64,000 nucleotides of DNA from Hyphomicrobiales bacterium (GCA_027483505.1 JAIXUP010000017.1:1-64000); one strand, 5' to 3'. Numbered from the stretch's first letter, positions 52,556 through 63,142 are shown. Numbers and translations: made by a program. Notes: a model not told the origin generated them from the letters alone.

Positions 52556-53050
52556 TCAGCCGCCGAGGCGGCTGCGCGTGCTGTTGAGGATCACAGGGAT
52601 TCCGCCGCTCTGACCGTTGGAGACACGCTGGCGCGGCGCAATCAGTCCGGAGCGCAGCAGTTCACGGCCGAAGATCGTCGCCGCGCGCTCGTTCAAGCGC
52701 CCGAGCAGGCCGGCCGCAGGCAGAATGGCGGGACGCTGCCGTGCGGAGGTCTGATGCAACAGGTGGCGCTCGACCGCGCCGATCCAGCCATGGTCCGGGA
52801 TCTCTCCGGCATCCAGCAGCAGGACCCAGTCGCCGCGGGCAATGCACGCTGCCTCGCGCCATGGCTCGCGCGATGGAGTCAGTACCGTCGCCCCCATGGC
52901 GTCGGCGATCCGCTCGGTGGACGGCCGGTCCGGCCCAAGAATGACCACAGCATGGCTGATCAGGCCCTCGGCCACAGCAGGCACAAGCGCGGACAGGCTG
53001 AAGGCCAGCGCTTCAGGTGTTGATCTGGCATGAACAAGGGCGGTCAGCAT
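52556..53050 (-). CDS. Glycosyltransferase family 2-like protein
   Basis: A 164-residue protein starting MLTALVHARSTPEALAFSLS at 53050. The rest of the 635-residue track ORF is antisense to the radical-SAM gene and is rejected. The pattern of LISHAVVILGPDRPSTERIADAMG, then ACIARGDWVLLLDAGEIPDHGW, resembles the nucleotide-sugar domain of GT-A enzymes with a DAG instead of DxD. It is short for the family and may be inactive or a fragment. It is divergent from the radical-SAM gene and shares the 150-base region with the LexA-type boxes. Confidence 0.62.
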   Translation of the reverse strand: MLTALVHARSTPEALAFSLSALVPAVAEGLISHAVVILGPDRPSTERIADAMGATVLTPSREPWREAACIARGDWVLLLDAGEIPDHGWIGAVERHLLHQTSARQRPAILPAAGLLGRLNERAATIFGRELLRSGLIAPRQRVSNGQSGGIPVILNSTRSRLGG

Positions 53051-53149
53051 GATCGTGCTTGTAGCGGTGACCGAACAGCGCGCAAAGCCCAGCTTTTGGG
53101 CAAGTCCACCCAGTCCAGGATCAGGCAGGCCCGATGGATCCTTGCATTT

Positions 53150-53183
53150 GTTCATGATTTGTTTACAAGAACAAAGATTGAAC
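53150..53183. promoter_or_regulatory. Paired LexA-type boxes (GTTC-N7-GTTT and GAAC-N7-GAAC)
   Basis: A perfect alphaproteobacterial LexA motif in reverse orientation, GAAC-N7-GAAC, lies at 53169-53183. A one-mismatch forward copy, GTTC-N7-GTTT, lies at 53150-53164. The two face each other, forming a 34-base inverted repeat with about 11 of 14 arm positions matching. The motif is 17 bases before the radical-SAM start codon and overlaps the expected promoter. Direct-repeat boxes of this kind are the known SOS operators of alphaproteobacteria; occupancy here is inference. Confidence 0.65.
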
Positions 53184-53200
53184 ATACAGGAGGTTCGCGG

Positions 53201-54385
53201 ATGCTGAGACCATCGAGGACCGAGCGCCCGGTTTCCGTTGCAAGGGGTCAGGACGCGGACGCCATCGTCGCTTCGCCGCGGGTCAAGGCCCGCGACCCGT
53301 CGGCGCTCGCCGGACACAGGCTCGATCCGGAGCGCCTGCGCGGGCGCGGCGCCACCCTCAACCCGGATGGCCGCTTCGACGCGCTGACACGGATCGAGGA
53401 GGATGACGGCTGGGGGTCGCTCGGCGAACTCCCCGTTTTCAAGACGGAGGTGACCGTCGAGAAGGCGCGCAGCATCATCACGCGCAACACTTCGCCCGAC
53501 ATTTCCTTCGACCGCTCCATCAATCCCTACAGGGGCTGCGAGCATGGCTGCGTGTATTGCTTCGCGCGGCCCAGCCATGCCTATCTGGGGCTGTCGCCGG
53601 GAGTGGACTTCGAGAGCAAGCTGACGGCGAAGCCCGATGCCGCCGTGCTTCTCGAGCGGGAGCTGTCGGCCGCCGGCTACACGGCCCGCACGATGGCCAT
53701 CGGCACGAACACGGACGCCTACCAGCCGGTCGAACGCAAGCTGAGGATCATGCGCGGGGTGCTGGAAGTGCTGGCGCGCTTTGATCACCCGGTCGGCATC
53801 GTCACCAAGTCGGCTCTGGTGCAGCGTGACATCGACATCCTGGCGCCAATGGCGGCGCGTGGCCTCGCCAAGGTCGCGATTTCGGTGACGACGCTCGACC
53901 CAAAGCTTGCCCGCACCATGGAGCCGCGCGCGGCCAGTCCGGCCAAACGGCTCGACACGATCCGCCGGCTCAGCGAAGCCGGCATTCCGGTCACCGTGCT
54001 GGTGGCGCCGATCATCCCGGCCGTGAATGATGCGGAAATCGAGCGCATTCTCGACGCGGCCTATGCCAGCGGCGCACGCGAGGCCGGCTATGTGCTGCTC
54101 AGGTTGCCGCTCGAGGTGAAGGATCTGGTGCGCGACTGGCTGATGACCCACTATCCCGACAAGCTGAGGCATGTGATGTCGCTGGTGCAGTCGACACGCG
54201 GCGGCAAGGACTATGACTCCGCCTGGGGCCAGCGGCAGGTCGGGTCGGGGCCCTATGCCTGGATGGTCGGGCGGCGTTTCGAACTCGCCGCCGAGCGGAC
54301 GGGCTTCAACAAGACGCGGCTGAAACTGAGGACCGACCTGTTCCACCGTCCCCATTCCGGGCCAGAGCAGCTCAGCCTGCTCTGA
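53201..54385 (+). CDS. PA0069-family radical SAM protein
   Basis: A 394-residue radical-SAM enzyme of the SplB-related PA0069 family; start at 53201 after a perfect AGGAGG. The cluster motif CxxxCxxC is in [17 protein letters not shown] near residue 112. [25 protein letters not shown] and [17 protein letters not shown] are family features also found in spore photoproduct lyase relatives. No reaction has been firmly established for the family, as far as I know. The LexA-type boxes upstream suggest DNA-damage induction. rnhB follows 38 bases later. Confidence 0.87.
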   Translation: MLRPSRTERPVSVARGQDADAIVASPRVKARDPSALAGHRLDPERLRGRGATLNPDGRFDALTRIEEDDGWGSLGELPVFKTEVTVEKARSIITRNTSPDISFDRSINPYRGCEHGCVYCFARPSHAYLGLSPGVDFESKLTAKPDAAVLLERELSAAGYTARTMAIGTNTDAYQPVERKLRIMRGVLEVLARFDHPVGIVTKSALVQRDIDILAPMAARGLAKVAISVTTLDPKLARTMEPRAASPAKRLDTIRRLSEAGIPVTVLVAPIIPAVNDAEIERILDAAYASGAREAGYVLLRLPLEVKDLVRDWLMTHYPDKLRHVMSLVQSTRGGKDYDSAWGQRQVGSGPYAWMVGRRFELAAERTGFNKTRLKLRTDLFHRPHSGPEQLSLL

Positions 54386-54423
54386 CGGGCGCAGACGATC
54401 GATCGCGCTTGACGCGAGCGGCG

Positions 54424-55029
54424 ATGGCGGCGACAGCAGCCGCCATGACGGGCTCATCTGCAATCATTGCCGGTGTCGATGAAGTCGGACGCGGGCCGCT
54501 GGCCGGGCCGGTGGTGACCGCCGCAGTGATTCTTGACCCAAGCGACGTGCCCGACGGGCTGGCGGATTCGAAAACCCTCTCCGCCGCCCGCCGTGAGGCG
54601 CTGTTCGAGAGCATTGTCGCCCGCGCGCGCAGCGTCAGTCTCGCCAGCGCCAGCGCTGCGGAGATTGATTCCGTCAACATCCGCGCCGCGACGCTGGCCT
54701 GCATGGCCCGGTCAGTGCGCGGGCTGAGCCTGACGCCGGAGCTTGTGCTCGTCGATGGCCGCGATGTGATCGCCGTTCCGATGCGCTGCCGCGCGATCAT
54801 CCGTGGCGACAGCAGCGAGGCTGCGATTGCGGCGGCGTCGATCGTGGCGAAGGTGGTGCGCGACCGCATGATGGCGCGGCTGCACCGGGCCTTTCCGGCC
54901 TATGGCTTCGCCGGCCACGCCGGCTACGGAACCGCGCAGCATCGCGCCGCGATCGAGGCGCATGGACCTTGCGGCCTGCACCGCTACAGCTTCGCCCCGA
55001 TCAAGGGCCGCTGGCAGCGCAGCCCCTGA
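54424..55029 (+). CDS. rnhB: Ribonuclease HII
   Basis: An approximately 201-residue enzyme that removes ribonucleotides from DNA and RNA primers. The active-site signature is [17 protein letters not shown], with further acidic residues in LVDGRD and [22 protein letters not shown]. The C-terminal [21 protein letters not shown] is characteristic. The start is uncertain: ATG at 54424 or 54445 both fit, and family alignment begins near [10 protein letters not shown]. It follows the radical-SAM gene, so it could share its damage-responsive promoter. Confidence 0.95.
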   Translation: MAATAAAMTGSSAIIAGVDEVGRGPLAGPVVTAAVILDPSDVPDGLADSKTLSAARREALFESIVARARSVSLASASAAEIDSVNIRAATLACMARSVRGLSLTPELVLVDGRDVIAVPMRCRAIIRGDSSEAAIAAASIVAKVVRDRMMARLHRAFPAYGFAGHAGYGTAQHRAAIEAHGPCGLHRYSFAPIKGRWQRSP

Positions 55030-56334
<1,305 letters not shown>

Positions 56335-56444
56335 GGGCTGTCGCCGCACGCCAATGTGTGGCTGTTCCGTCCCGATCCGCGGCATTCCCGCTTGCCTTTC
56401 TCGCCGGGACGGGTTTTCAGGGGACGTGAAGGACACGCCCTGCA

Positions 56445-58787
56445 ATGCCCGATTTGCTGCTTGAACTGTTTTCCGAGGAAATCCCCGCGCGCATGCAGCG
56501 CAAGGCGGCGGAGGATCTGCAAAAGCTCGTCACCGACGCGCTGGTCGAGCGCGGCTTTGTCTATGAGGGCGCCCGCGCCTTCGCCACGCCACGGCGGCTG
56601 GCGCTGCACGTGGCCGGCCTGCCGGCCAAGGGTCGCGATGTCCGCGAGGAGCGCAAGGGCCCGCGCGTCGGCTCGCCCGAAGCCGCCATCCAGGGCTTCC
56701 TCAAGGCCGCCGGCCTCGCCTCGATCGATCAGGCCAGCATCCAGAACGACCCGAAGAAGGGCGATTCCTACGTCGCCTTCATCAACAGGCCCGGCCGGCT
56801 GACCGCTGAGGTGATTGCCGAGATCGTGCCGTCCGTGATCCGCAGCTTTCCCTGGCCCAAGAGCCAGCGCTGGGGCGTGAAGTCGTCCCCGGTCGATTCG
56901 GCCTTCACACGTGACGGCAAGGGCCCTAACGCCCTGCGCTGGGTGCGCCCGCTGCACAGCATCATCTGCACCTTCGGACCCGAAACCGAGGAGCCGGAGG
57001 TGATCGCTTTTGAGGTCGACGGAATCAGATCGGGTGACACCACGCTGGGCCACCGCTTCCTGTCCGATGGCCAGCCGATCCGTGTCAGGCGGCTTGAGGA
57101 CTACATCGCCAGGCTTGAAGCAGCCCATGTCATCCTCGATGCCGAGCGGCGCAAGGCCATCATCCTGAACGAGGCGAAGAACCTCGCCTTCGCGCAGGGG
57201 CTGGAACTGATCGAGGATGAGGGGCTGCTCAACGAGGTGGCCGGGCTGGTCGAATGGCCGACCGTCCTGATGGGCTCTTTCGACGAGGCCTTTCTCGCCA
57301 TTCCCGGCGAGGTGATCCGCGCCACGATCCGGGCGAACCAGAAGTGCTTCGTGCTGCGCGACGCGGGCGGCAAGCTCGCCAACCGCTTCCTGCTGACCAC
57401 CAACCAGCTTGCGCCCGATGGCGGCAAGGCAATCATCGCCGGCAATGAGCGTGTGGTGCGCGCGCGCCTCTCCGACGCGCTGCATTTCTGGAAGACAGAC
57501 CAGCGCCCGCTCCCGGATGTGGAGGCGCTTCAGGCAAGCGCCGACAAGCTCGGGCTCGATCTCGCCAAGCCACTCGACCAGCGCATGGCGCGCCTCGACC
57601 ATCTCGGCGTGGTCTTTCACGAGAAGCTGGGCACGCAGGGCGAGCGGGTGCAACGCATCGCGGCGCTGGCGCGTGAACTGGCCAAGGCCACCGGCGCGGA
57701 CCCCGAACTCTGCGCCCGCGCCGCCGTGCTGGCCAAGGCCGATCTGCAGACCGAAGTGGTCGGCGAATTCCCCGAGCTGCAAGGCTTCATGGGCCGGCGC
57801 TACGCCGAACTGCAGGGCGAGCACCCAAGCGTGTGCGCCGCGATCGAGGATCATTACAAGCCGCTCGGGCCCTCAGACCGCGTGCCGACCGACAAGGTGG
57901 CGATCACAGTGGCGCTGGCCGACAAGCTCGACGCGCTGGTGGGCTTTTGGGCCATCGACGAGAAGCCCACGGGCAGCAAGGACCCCTATGCGCTGCGGCG
58001 CGCGGCGCTGGGGGTGATTAGGCTGGTGGTGGAGAATGGGGTTAGGTTGGGGCTCAGAAGAGTCTTGTTCTCCTGCATCTTTGCCAGAGAATTTGGACCG
58101 TTTGCCCTCACACCGGCAGGTAAATTGCGGTTTTGGTGCGATTTGTTCGCGCGCACCGATGAACTTGGGCCGCTATTTATCAATCACTTGAATGAGTATA
58201 GGATTCCAGTTCCTGCATGGTCCGACCCCCTTTGGCAATTGCAGATTGGGCGGACTACCGACCTCCTCGCCTTCTTCCACGAGCGCCTCAAGGGCAGCCT
58301 GCGCGATGCCGGGGCCCGGCATGATCTGGTCGATGCCGTGATCGGGGCCGGCGGCAGCAACGATGATCTTTTGCTCATCACCCGCCGCGTCGAGGCGCTG
58401 ACGGCGTTTCTCGCCACCGAGGATGGCGCCAACCTGCTGGCCGGGACCAAGCGCGCCGCCAACATCCTGAAAGCCGAGGAGAAGAAGGATGGCGAGGGGG
58501 CATTTGCCGGTGAGGCCGACCCGGCGCTGCTCAGTGACCCGGCCGAGAAGGCGCTGCATGCCGCGCTGCTGACGGCGCTGCCTGCTGCCGCCAGGGCCGC
58601 CAAAGCCGAGGACTTCGCCGGCGCGATGGCCGCGCTCGCCGCGCTGCGTCAGCCGGTCGATGCCTTCTTTGGCGCGGTGATGGTCAACGCGCCAGACCCA
58701 GCCATCCGCGCCAACCGGCTGAAGCTGCTGAACGCCCTGCGCGCTGCCACGCTCAGCGTTGCGGATTTCGGCAAGATTGCGGGCTGA
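56445..58787 (+). CDS. glyS: Glycine--tRNA ligase beta subunit
   Basis: A 780-residue subunit of the alpha2-beta2 bacterial glycyl-tRNA synthetase, needed for tRNA binding. It begins [21 protein letters not shown], the family opening, and includes [33 protein letters not shown] and [20 protein letters not shown]. An anticodon-binding-like C-terminal domain holds [14 protein letters not shown]. Residues about 525-604 (58018-58255) have atypical codons and lower GC than the rest, with the frame intact. The alpha-subunit gene glyQ, usually adjacent, is not in the window. Confidence 0.95.
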   Translation: MPDLLLELFSEEIPARMQRKAAEDLQKLVTDALVERGFVYEGARAFATPRRLALHVAGLPAKGRDVREERKGPRVGSPEAAIQGFLKAAGLASIDQASIQNDPKKGDSYVAFINRPGRLTAEVIAEIVPSVIRSFPWPKSQRWGVKSSPVDSAFTRDGKGPNALRWVRPLHSIICTFGPETEEPEVIAFEVDGIRSGDTTLGHRFLSDGQPIRVRRLEDYIARLEAAHVILDAERRKAIILNEAKNLAFAQGLELIEDEGLLNEVAGLVEWPTVLMGSFDEAFLAIPGEVIRATIRANQKCFVLRDAGGKLANRFLLTTNQLAPDGGKAIIAGNERVVRARLSDALHFWKTDQRPLPDVEALQASADKLGLDLAKPLDQRMARLDHLGVVFHEKLGTQGERVQRIAALARELAKATGADPELCARAAVLAKADLQTEVVGEFPELQGFMGRRYAELQGEHPSVCAAIEDHYKPLGPSDRVPTDKVAITVALADKLDALVGFWAIDEKPTGSKDPYALRRAALGVIRLVVENGVRLGLRRVLFSCIFAREFGPFALTPAGKLRFWCDLFARTDELGPLFINHLNEYRIPVPAWSDPLWQLQIGRTTDLLAFFHERLKGSLRDAGARHDLVDAVIGAGGSNDDLLLITRRVEALTAFLATEDGANLLAGTKRAANILKAEEKKDGEGAFAGEADPALLSDPAEKALHAALLTALPAAARAAKAEDFAGAMAALAALRQPVDAFFGAVMVNAPDPAIRANRLKLLNALRAATLSVADFGKIAG

Positions 58788-58802
58788 CCGCAGCTTCGGG
58801 AG

Positions 58803-59480
58803 CTAGCCGACGGCGTTCAGGTCGCGCACCGTGGCGACCGGATCAAGACCGGCATATTCGTGCGGCAGGCCGGTGCGGTTGACCCAGATGGCCCGCGCGC
58901 CGAAGGCGACGGCCCCGGCCACGTCCCAGCGATTGGACGAGACCAGCAGCACATCGGCTGGCGCCACGCCGAAATGGCTGCAGACCATCTGGTAGGCCGC
59001 CGGGGCTGTCTTGAAGACGCCCACCGCATCGACGGAGAAGACCGCATCGAGCACGTCCCCGAGCCCGGCGGAGGCGACCGCATCGGCCAGCATGCCCGGC
59101 TCGCCATTGGAGAGAATGCAGGTTGCATGGCCGGCGGCTTTCAGGCGGCCGAGCAGCTCCCGCGCGTCCGGATAGGCCGACAAGGTGCGGTAGGCCGCAA
59201 GAAGATCCGGGCGCAAGGCCGGATCAACCGCGGGAAAGCCGGCGAAGGCATAATCCAGTGCTTCCTGTGTCAGCTGCCAGAAATCGCGATACTGCCCGGC
59301 CAGCGACAGGATCCAGCTGTATTCCAGCTGCTTTTGCCGCCAGAGCGCGGAGAAGGCCGCAGCATCGGGGCCGATGCGCGGTCCGATCCGGCCCACCGCG
59401 GAATGGACGTCGAACAGCGTGCCATAGGCGTCAAAGGCGACGACTTTCGGCTGGTGCAACAGCGTGAGCAGGGCGGTCAC
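58803..59480 (-). CDS. (S)-2-haloacid dehalogenase-like HAD hydrolase
   Basis: A 225-residue HAD-superfamily hydrolase of the type II haloacid dehalogenase group. HAD motif I is VVAFDAYGTLFDVHSAV with the nucleophile aspartate. Motif II lies in CILSNGEPGML, the lysine in GVFKTAPAAY, and motif IV in LLVSSNRWDVAGAVAFG. These SNRWD residues match L-2-haloacid dehalogenases rather than phosphatases. The start is a GTG at 59480. It is convergent with glyS, with 15 bases between stops. Natural substrates could include 2-chloro acids, but the family is often annotated beyond proof. Confidence 0.85.
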   Translation of the reverse strand: MTALLTLLHQPKVVAFDAYGTLFDVHSAVGRIGPRIGPDAAAFSALWRQKQLEYSWILSLAGQYRDFWQLTQEALDYAFAGFPAVDPALRPDLLAAYRTLSAYPDARELLGRLKAAGHATCILSNGEPGMLADAVASAGLGDVLDAVFSVDAVGVFKTAPAAYQMVCSHFGVAPADVLLVSSNRWDVAGAVAFGARAIWVNRTGLPHEYAGLDPVATVRDLNAVG

Positions 59481-59507
59481 GCCGTCATGCCAGCTGCGGC
59501 GACGGCA

Positions 59508-60065
59508 TCAGGCCGCGCCCTTGTCGGCAACGTCCCTGGCGTCCTGCGCCTTGACCTTGCCCTTGCCATAGGTGCTTTCCGCCGTCCACTTGTCGGTCAG
59601 GGCCATCAGCAGGCCCGAGACCACGAACAGCATGTGGATGCCGACGAGCCACATCAGCTCGCGGTCCGAGATGTTCTTGACGTTCATGAAGGCCTTCAGC
59701 ACCTGAATCGCCGAAATCGCCACGATCGAGGACACCAGCTTGAGCTTGAGGCCGGTGAAGTCGATCTTGCCCATCCATTCGGGCCAGTCCTTGTGGTCAT
59801 CCGCCTCGATCTTGGAGACGAAGTTCTCGTAGCCCGAGAAGATCACGATGATGATCAGCGAGCCGGTCAGCGTCAGGTCGACCAGCGCCAGCACGCCCAG
59901 GATGATCTGCGACTCGGACGCGGTCCAGGCCGTGAGGATGAAATGCACCGTCTCCTGCGCGCCCTTGAGCAGCAGCGCGCCGAGCGCGATCACCAGCATC
60001 ACGTAGAAGGGGGCCAGCAGCCAGCGGCTGCCAAACAGGAACTTCTCCAGATATTTCTCGATCAT
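59508..60065 (-). CDS. UPF0114 / TIGR00645 family membrane protein
   Basis: A 185-residue inner-membrane protein starting MIEKYLEKFLFGSRWLLAP at 60065; the track start at 60224 is too far upstream. Helices are FYVMLVIALGALLLKG, IILGVLALVDLTLTGSLIIIVIFSGYENFV, LVSSIVAISAIQVLKAF and ELMWLVGIHMLFVVSGLLMAL. The family phrase SGYENFVSK confirms YqhA/UPF0114. The C-terminal tail is charged (TYGKGKVKAQDARDVADKG). Function is unknown. It lies 27 bases upstream of the dehalogenase start in the same direction. Confidence 0.9.
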   Translation of the reverse strand: MIEKYLEKFLFGSRWLLAPFYVMLVIALGALLLKGAQETVHFILTAWTASESQIILGVLALVDLTLTGSLIIIVIFSGYENFVSKIEADDHKDWPEWMGKIDFTGLKLKLVSSIVAISAIQVLKAFMNVKNISDRELMWLVGIHMLFVVSGLLMALTDKWTAESTYGKGKVKAQDARDVADKGAA

Positions 60066-60166
60066 GCGGCAACCATTGTCAGCAGGGCTGGGCTTGCCCG
60101 CTTCTCGCATCACAGCCGCCGCGCGGCAAGAGCGGGCTTGTCGCGCGGCGTGGATTCCACGGGACT

Positions 60167-60823
60167 TCAGGCGCTGACGCCCGTGCCGATCTGGCAGGCG
60201 ACGCCGGTGCCGCCAAGGCCGCAATATCCGGACGGGTTCTTGGCCAGATATTGCTGATGGTAGGCCTCGGCGAAGTAGAAGGGCGGCGCGTCGATGATCT
60301 CGGTGGTGATCGCGTCCATGCCCTTTGCCGTGAGAGCCGCGCCATAGACGGATCTTGACGCCTCTGCCGCTGCCTTCTGCTCGGGCGAGAAGGCATAGAT
60401 GCCGGAGCGGTATTGCGTGCCGACATCATTGCCCTGCCGCATGCCCTGCGTCGGGTTGTGGTTCTCCCAGAAGGTCTTGAGCAGCGCGGCATAGCTGAGC
60501 TTCGCCGGATCGAACACGACCAGCACGACCTCGTTGTGCCCCGTCATGCCCGAGCAGGTTTCCTCATAGGTCGGATTGGGCGTGTGCCCACCCGCATAGC
60601 CGACGGCCGTGATCCAGATGCCGTTCTCGAGCTGCCAGAACTTGCGCTCGGCGCCCCAGAAGCAGCCGAGACCGAACAGGGCCATCTCCAGCCCTTCGGG
60701 ATAGGGGCCCTTGAGCTTGCGGCCGTTGATGAAATGGGTCTCCGCCGTCGGGATCGGGTTCGGCCGTCCCGGCAGGGCGGCCTGGGGGGACGGCATCTCT
60801 GCCTTCTTGCGCATGAAGAACAT
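60167..60823 (-). CDS. msrA: Peptide methionine sulfoxide reductase MsrA
   Basis: A 218-residue repair enzyme that reduces the S epimer of methionine sulfoxide. The catalytic motif is [15 protein letters not shown] with its nucleophilic cysteine near residue 54. [25 protein letters not shown] and [21 protein letters not shown] are canonical. The C-terminal cysteine in [15 protein letters not shown] is the likely resolving residue. The start follows AAGGAG. It lies upstream of the UPF0114 gene on the same strand, 100 bases apart. Confidence 0.96.
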   Translation of the reverse strand: MFFMRKKAEMPSPQAALPGRPNPIPTAETHFINGRKLKGPYPEGLEMALFGLGCFWGAERKFWQLENGIWITAVGYAGGHTPNPTYEETCSGMTGHNEVVLVVFDPAKLSYAALLKTFWENHNPTQGMRQGNDVGTQYRSGIYAFSPEQKAAAEASRSVYGAALTAKGMDAITTEIIDAPPFYFAEAYHQQYLAKNPSGYCGLGGTGVACQIGTGVSA

Positions 60824-60895
60824 GGGGCACTCCTTGTTGCAGACCTCATTTCGGCATGTAGGCAGCAGGCGTTACAGACGTGAGCCCTGCCGCGA

Positions 60896-61219
60896 TCAGT
60901 TTCGCGTGACATACCCGATGACGGCCGGCGCACGTCGGCCGATGCGGTAGCAGACCAGTCCAAGCCCGAGCAGCGTCAGCGAGGTCGGCAGCAGGAACAG
61001 GTTGGACAGGACAGGGTCCCAGAGCAGCGGATGGATGTTCCGCTCCACGGCAGGCTGCAGTTGCAGAAAGCGGTCTCCGAACAGGCGAAACGCCGTGCCG
61101 CCGATGCGGGCGTAGTCCAGCATCGAATTGGCCAGCGAGCGCGCCGCATCCATGACCGCGCCAACGAAGCCCGCAGCCAGAAGCAGAAAGGCGATGAAAC
61201 GAAACAGGCCCTTGATCAC
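60896..61219 (-). CDS. Small two-helix membrane protein, unknown function
   Basis: A 107-residue protein starting at GTG 61219 (VIKGLFRFIAFLLLAAGFVG) after AGGAG; the longer track ORF is not supported. Two membrane helices are predicted, FIAFLLLAAGFVGAVMDAA near the N terminus and NLFLLPTSLTLLGLGLVCYRI near the C terminus, with a periplasmic loop of about 45 residues (FRLFGDRFLQLQPAVERNIH). I do not assign a family. It is the last chromosomal gene before the tRNA and the putative element. Confidence 0.68.
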   Translation of the reverse strand: MIKGLFRFIAFLLLAAGFVGAVMDAARSLANSMLDYARIGGTAFRLFGDRFLQLQPAVERNIHPLLWDPVLSNLFLLPTSLTLLGLGLVCYRIGRRAPAVIGYVTRN

Positions 61220-61454
61220 ATCACAGTCTCCTGCCCCCGATGTGCGCCGCGACCCGGGCCGATGCAAGAGGCTGACGCGCGACAAAGTGCAAAGCCCTGC
61301 ATGCCTGGGGTGATTTTTGCGCGCGCGGAATGCTCAGCGCACTTGCAATCAGGCGCGCGGGCAGTCATAGCGCGTGGCGACGCTGAGCCGACAAGACAGG
61401 GTGAAAGCCCTGCCCGCCGATCAGCGCTCCTGCGTGCGCCATGGCGCGCGTTGC

Positions 61455-61544
61455 GGACAGGTGGCCGAGTGGTTGAAGGCGCACGCCTGGAAAGTGTGTA
61501 TAGGGGCAACTCTATCGCGGGTTCGAATCCCGCCCTGTCCGCCA
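61455..61544 (+). tRNA. tRNA-Ser (GGA)
   Basis: A 90-base serine tRNA with the acceptor stem GGACAGG/CCTGTCC, D arm beginning TGGCCGAGTGG, and the anticodon loop CTGGAAA (anticodon GGA). A long variable arm follows (GTATAGGGGCAACTCTAT), then the T arm CGGGTTCGAATCCCG, a discriminator G and encoded CCA. The long variable arm is typical of class II serine tRNAs. Its 3' end is the probable attachment site for the element that follows. Confidence 0.97.
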
Positions 61545-61611
61545 TATCATTCAAATTAAATAACTGATTTTATTTATTTTTTCCTCTTTATTTCCTGTGT
61601 TCGTGTAAGTC

Positions 61612-61632
61612 GCCCCACAACCTGCCCCACAA
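61612..61632. repeat. Direct repeats GCCCCACAA at the element junction
   Basis: Two identical nine-base copies of GCCCCACAA lie 12 bases apart (61612-61620 and 61624-61632), about 70 bases from the tRNA 3' end. Tandem short repeats next to an attachment site resemble arm-type binding sites of tyrosine recombinases. That function is inference. Confidence 0.5.
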
Positions 61633-61746
61633 ACGGTTGCCAGTTGATACCGACCTTCACGCCTAGCCTCTTGTGATTTCATCGCCGGCGTTTGACCTTG
61701 TTCACAGCCATTCATGCTGTTCCCATCGCAGGGGCTGAGCAAGCGT

Positions 61747-62541
61747 ATGTCAGATGCCCAAGAACCCTTGATGCCTAATGCCTACGTGCGGCCCGATCCC
61801 GACGCTTTCAAGGTCGAGTTCGTTGTCGACCTAGATGCAGCTGGCGAGCCTGTTCTGAGCGCCATGGCGGAAGCGCTCGACGATGGCGGGGCCAAGTATT
61901 TGACCGCCGGCAACCTGCATCGCTATGACCAGATGTATGAGGCAAGCAACCGCGTAGCCAACGCATTTGCCGACTACGCGGCGGCGGTCGCGTTTGGGCT
62001 TCGCCCGGTTGATTTCCGGACACGGTTGAAACAGCACCACGAGGCCCTTCAGGACGCCATCGATTTTCTGTCCGAGCCATTCATTAAGGAGGCGCTGGCA
62101 GGGCAGATGCAGAGCACGCAGTTGCCAGACGGCGCATTCTGGACCGAGAGCGACGGCCGTGATTGGGCAGACGGGTATCTGTTTATAGATGTAACCAAAG
62201 AGCGACTGGCCGCAGTTGCCTCGATGTTGCCAGCTATCGTGGCGGCAAACCAATCTGCCGGACGTGATAAGGACCGGCCTTTGAACGCTTTGGCTCGCGC
62301 GCTGGCTGAAGTCTATGTGTCTGCCACCGGCAAAGAGCCGACAAGGACCGGGGAGGGAGGCAACGCTCAGCCGACGCCCTTTGAGCGGTTCATGTCCGCC
62401 TGCTACGCCCACTACTCCGAAGTTATCGCTGCCGCAAACCGAAGCGCCGCCCCGGGCGACCGGTTGCCGTTGCTGACGCAAAGCCCCGGGGCGATGGTTC
62501 AGAAGGTCATCAACGAACGAAAGTCGGGCAAAAAGGGCTGA
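61747..62541 (+). CDS. Element-borne protein of unknown function
   Basis: A 264-residue protein; I chose the ATG at 61747 (MSDAQEPLMPNAYVRPDPDAF), with the ATG at 61771 as an alternative. It is predicted soluble and mostly helical (LAAVASMLPAIVAANQSAGR; PFERFMSACYAHYSEVIAAA). I do not recognise a family. Codon choice is looser than in the housekeeping genes, for example more TTG, ACA and CAA, which fits foreign origin. It is the first gene of the putative element. Confidence 0.7.
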   Translation: MSDAQEPLMPNAYVRPDPDAFKVEFVVDLDAAGEPVLSAMAEALDDGGAKYLTAGNLHRYDQMYEASNRVANAFADYAAAVAFGLRPVDFRTRLKQHHEALQDAIDFLSEPFIKEALAGQMQSTQLPDGAFWTESDGRDWADGYLFIDVTKERLAAVASMLPAIVAANQSAGRDKDRPLNALARALAEVYVSATGKEPTRTGEGGNAQPTPFERFMSACYAHYSEVIAAANRSAAPGDRLPLLTQSPGAMVQKVINERKSGKKG

Positions 62542-62630
62542 CTTCGCTTCGCTATATCCGGCAGGCGTATTCGCTCAGGTTCAAGCGGATCGCCGGGGAT
62601 GGTCTCCGGCACCCAAGCTGAGGACCAGCA

Positions 62631-62846
62631 ATGCCGCCTATCCCGAACGAACAGACCAGCCCCTACTCCCTCGCCATCTCCGAAGTCTCGCGCCGCACTG
62701 GAATCGGCCGCACATCCATCTTTGAGGCCATCCGGCAAGGCCGGTTGCGGGCCGTCAAGGCTGGCTCGCGGACGCTGATCCGGACGGAGGACTTGCGCGC
62801 CTTCCTCGACAGCCTGCCCGAAGCCCGCGCCGGGAAGAGCGCGTGA
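62631..62846 (+). CDS. Excisionase / AlpA-like helix-turn-helix protein
   Basis: A 71-residue DNA-binding protein starting after GAGGA. The MerR-type winged HTH of the excisionase family is visible: YSLAISEVSRRTGIGRTSIF, then EAIRQGRLRAVKAGSRTLIR, then TEDLRAFLDSL. Such proteins steer tyrosine integrases toward excision or activate integrase genes. Its position close to the attachment region supports an element-mobility role. Confidence 0.87.
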   Translation: MPPIPNEQTSPYSLAISEVSRRTGIGRTSIFEAIRQGRLRAVKAGSRTLIRTEDLRAFLDSLPEARAGKSA

Positions 62847-62944
62847 GCCCATGCAACCGGCCGAAAAGAGAAACGGCCCAGCACGACGCGCCAACGTCCT
62901 GCCGGGCCAAGAACGACAATCCCCCTGCAAAAGGAAATCATCTG

Positions 62945-63142
62945 ATGAATGAATACTCCACTCCCCAGCGCAAGCGCAAACGGCATCGCACACACCCAGC
63001 CCAGCTTGACCTTTTCCGGGATGCGCTAACCCCGGCCATCTACGAGCCCGCCGTGCATGTCCTGTCACACCGCGCCCGGCTTCCCCTTCACATGGCGGCG
63101 GTTTTCGCCAGCCTCAACCGTCTCGGAGGCCAGCATGGCTAA
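62945..63142 (+). CDS. Small basic element protein
   Basis: A 65-residue protein starting MNEYSTPQRKRKRHRTHPAQ at 62945, with AAAGGAAA upstream. A GTG at 62843 overlapping the preceding stop would give 99 residues but adds a low-quality segment. The N terminus is strongly basic and may bind nucleic acid; the rest (LDLFRDALTPAIYEPAVHVL) is unassigned. It overlaps the next gene by eight bases. Confidence 0.6.
   Translation: MNEYSTPQRKRKRHRTHPAQLDLFRDALTPAIYEPAVHVLSHRARLPLHMAAVFASLNRLGGQHG

Noticed and set aside
52556-54463. A 635-residue minus-strand ORF
   Set aside because: Only the distal 164 codons (from the ATG at 53050) look like a protein; the rest is antisense to the radical-SAM gene.
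58018-58255. A frameshift or pseudogene in glyS
   Set aside because: The composition changes but the frame stays open, and conserved GlyS sequence resumes on the far side.
61374-61559. A 61-residue ORF containing [13 protein letters not shown]
   Set aside because: This is the well-known spurious translation of a serine tRNA gene.
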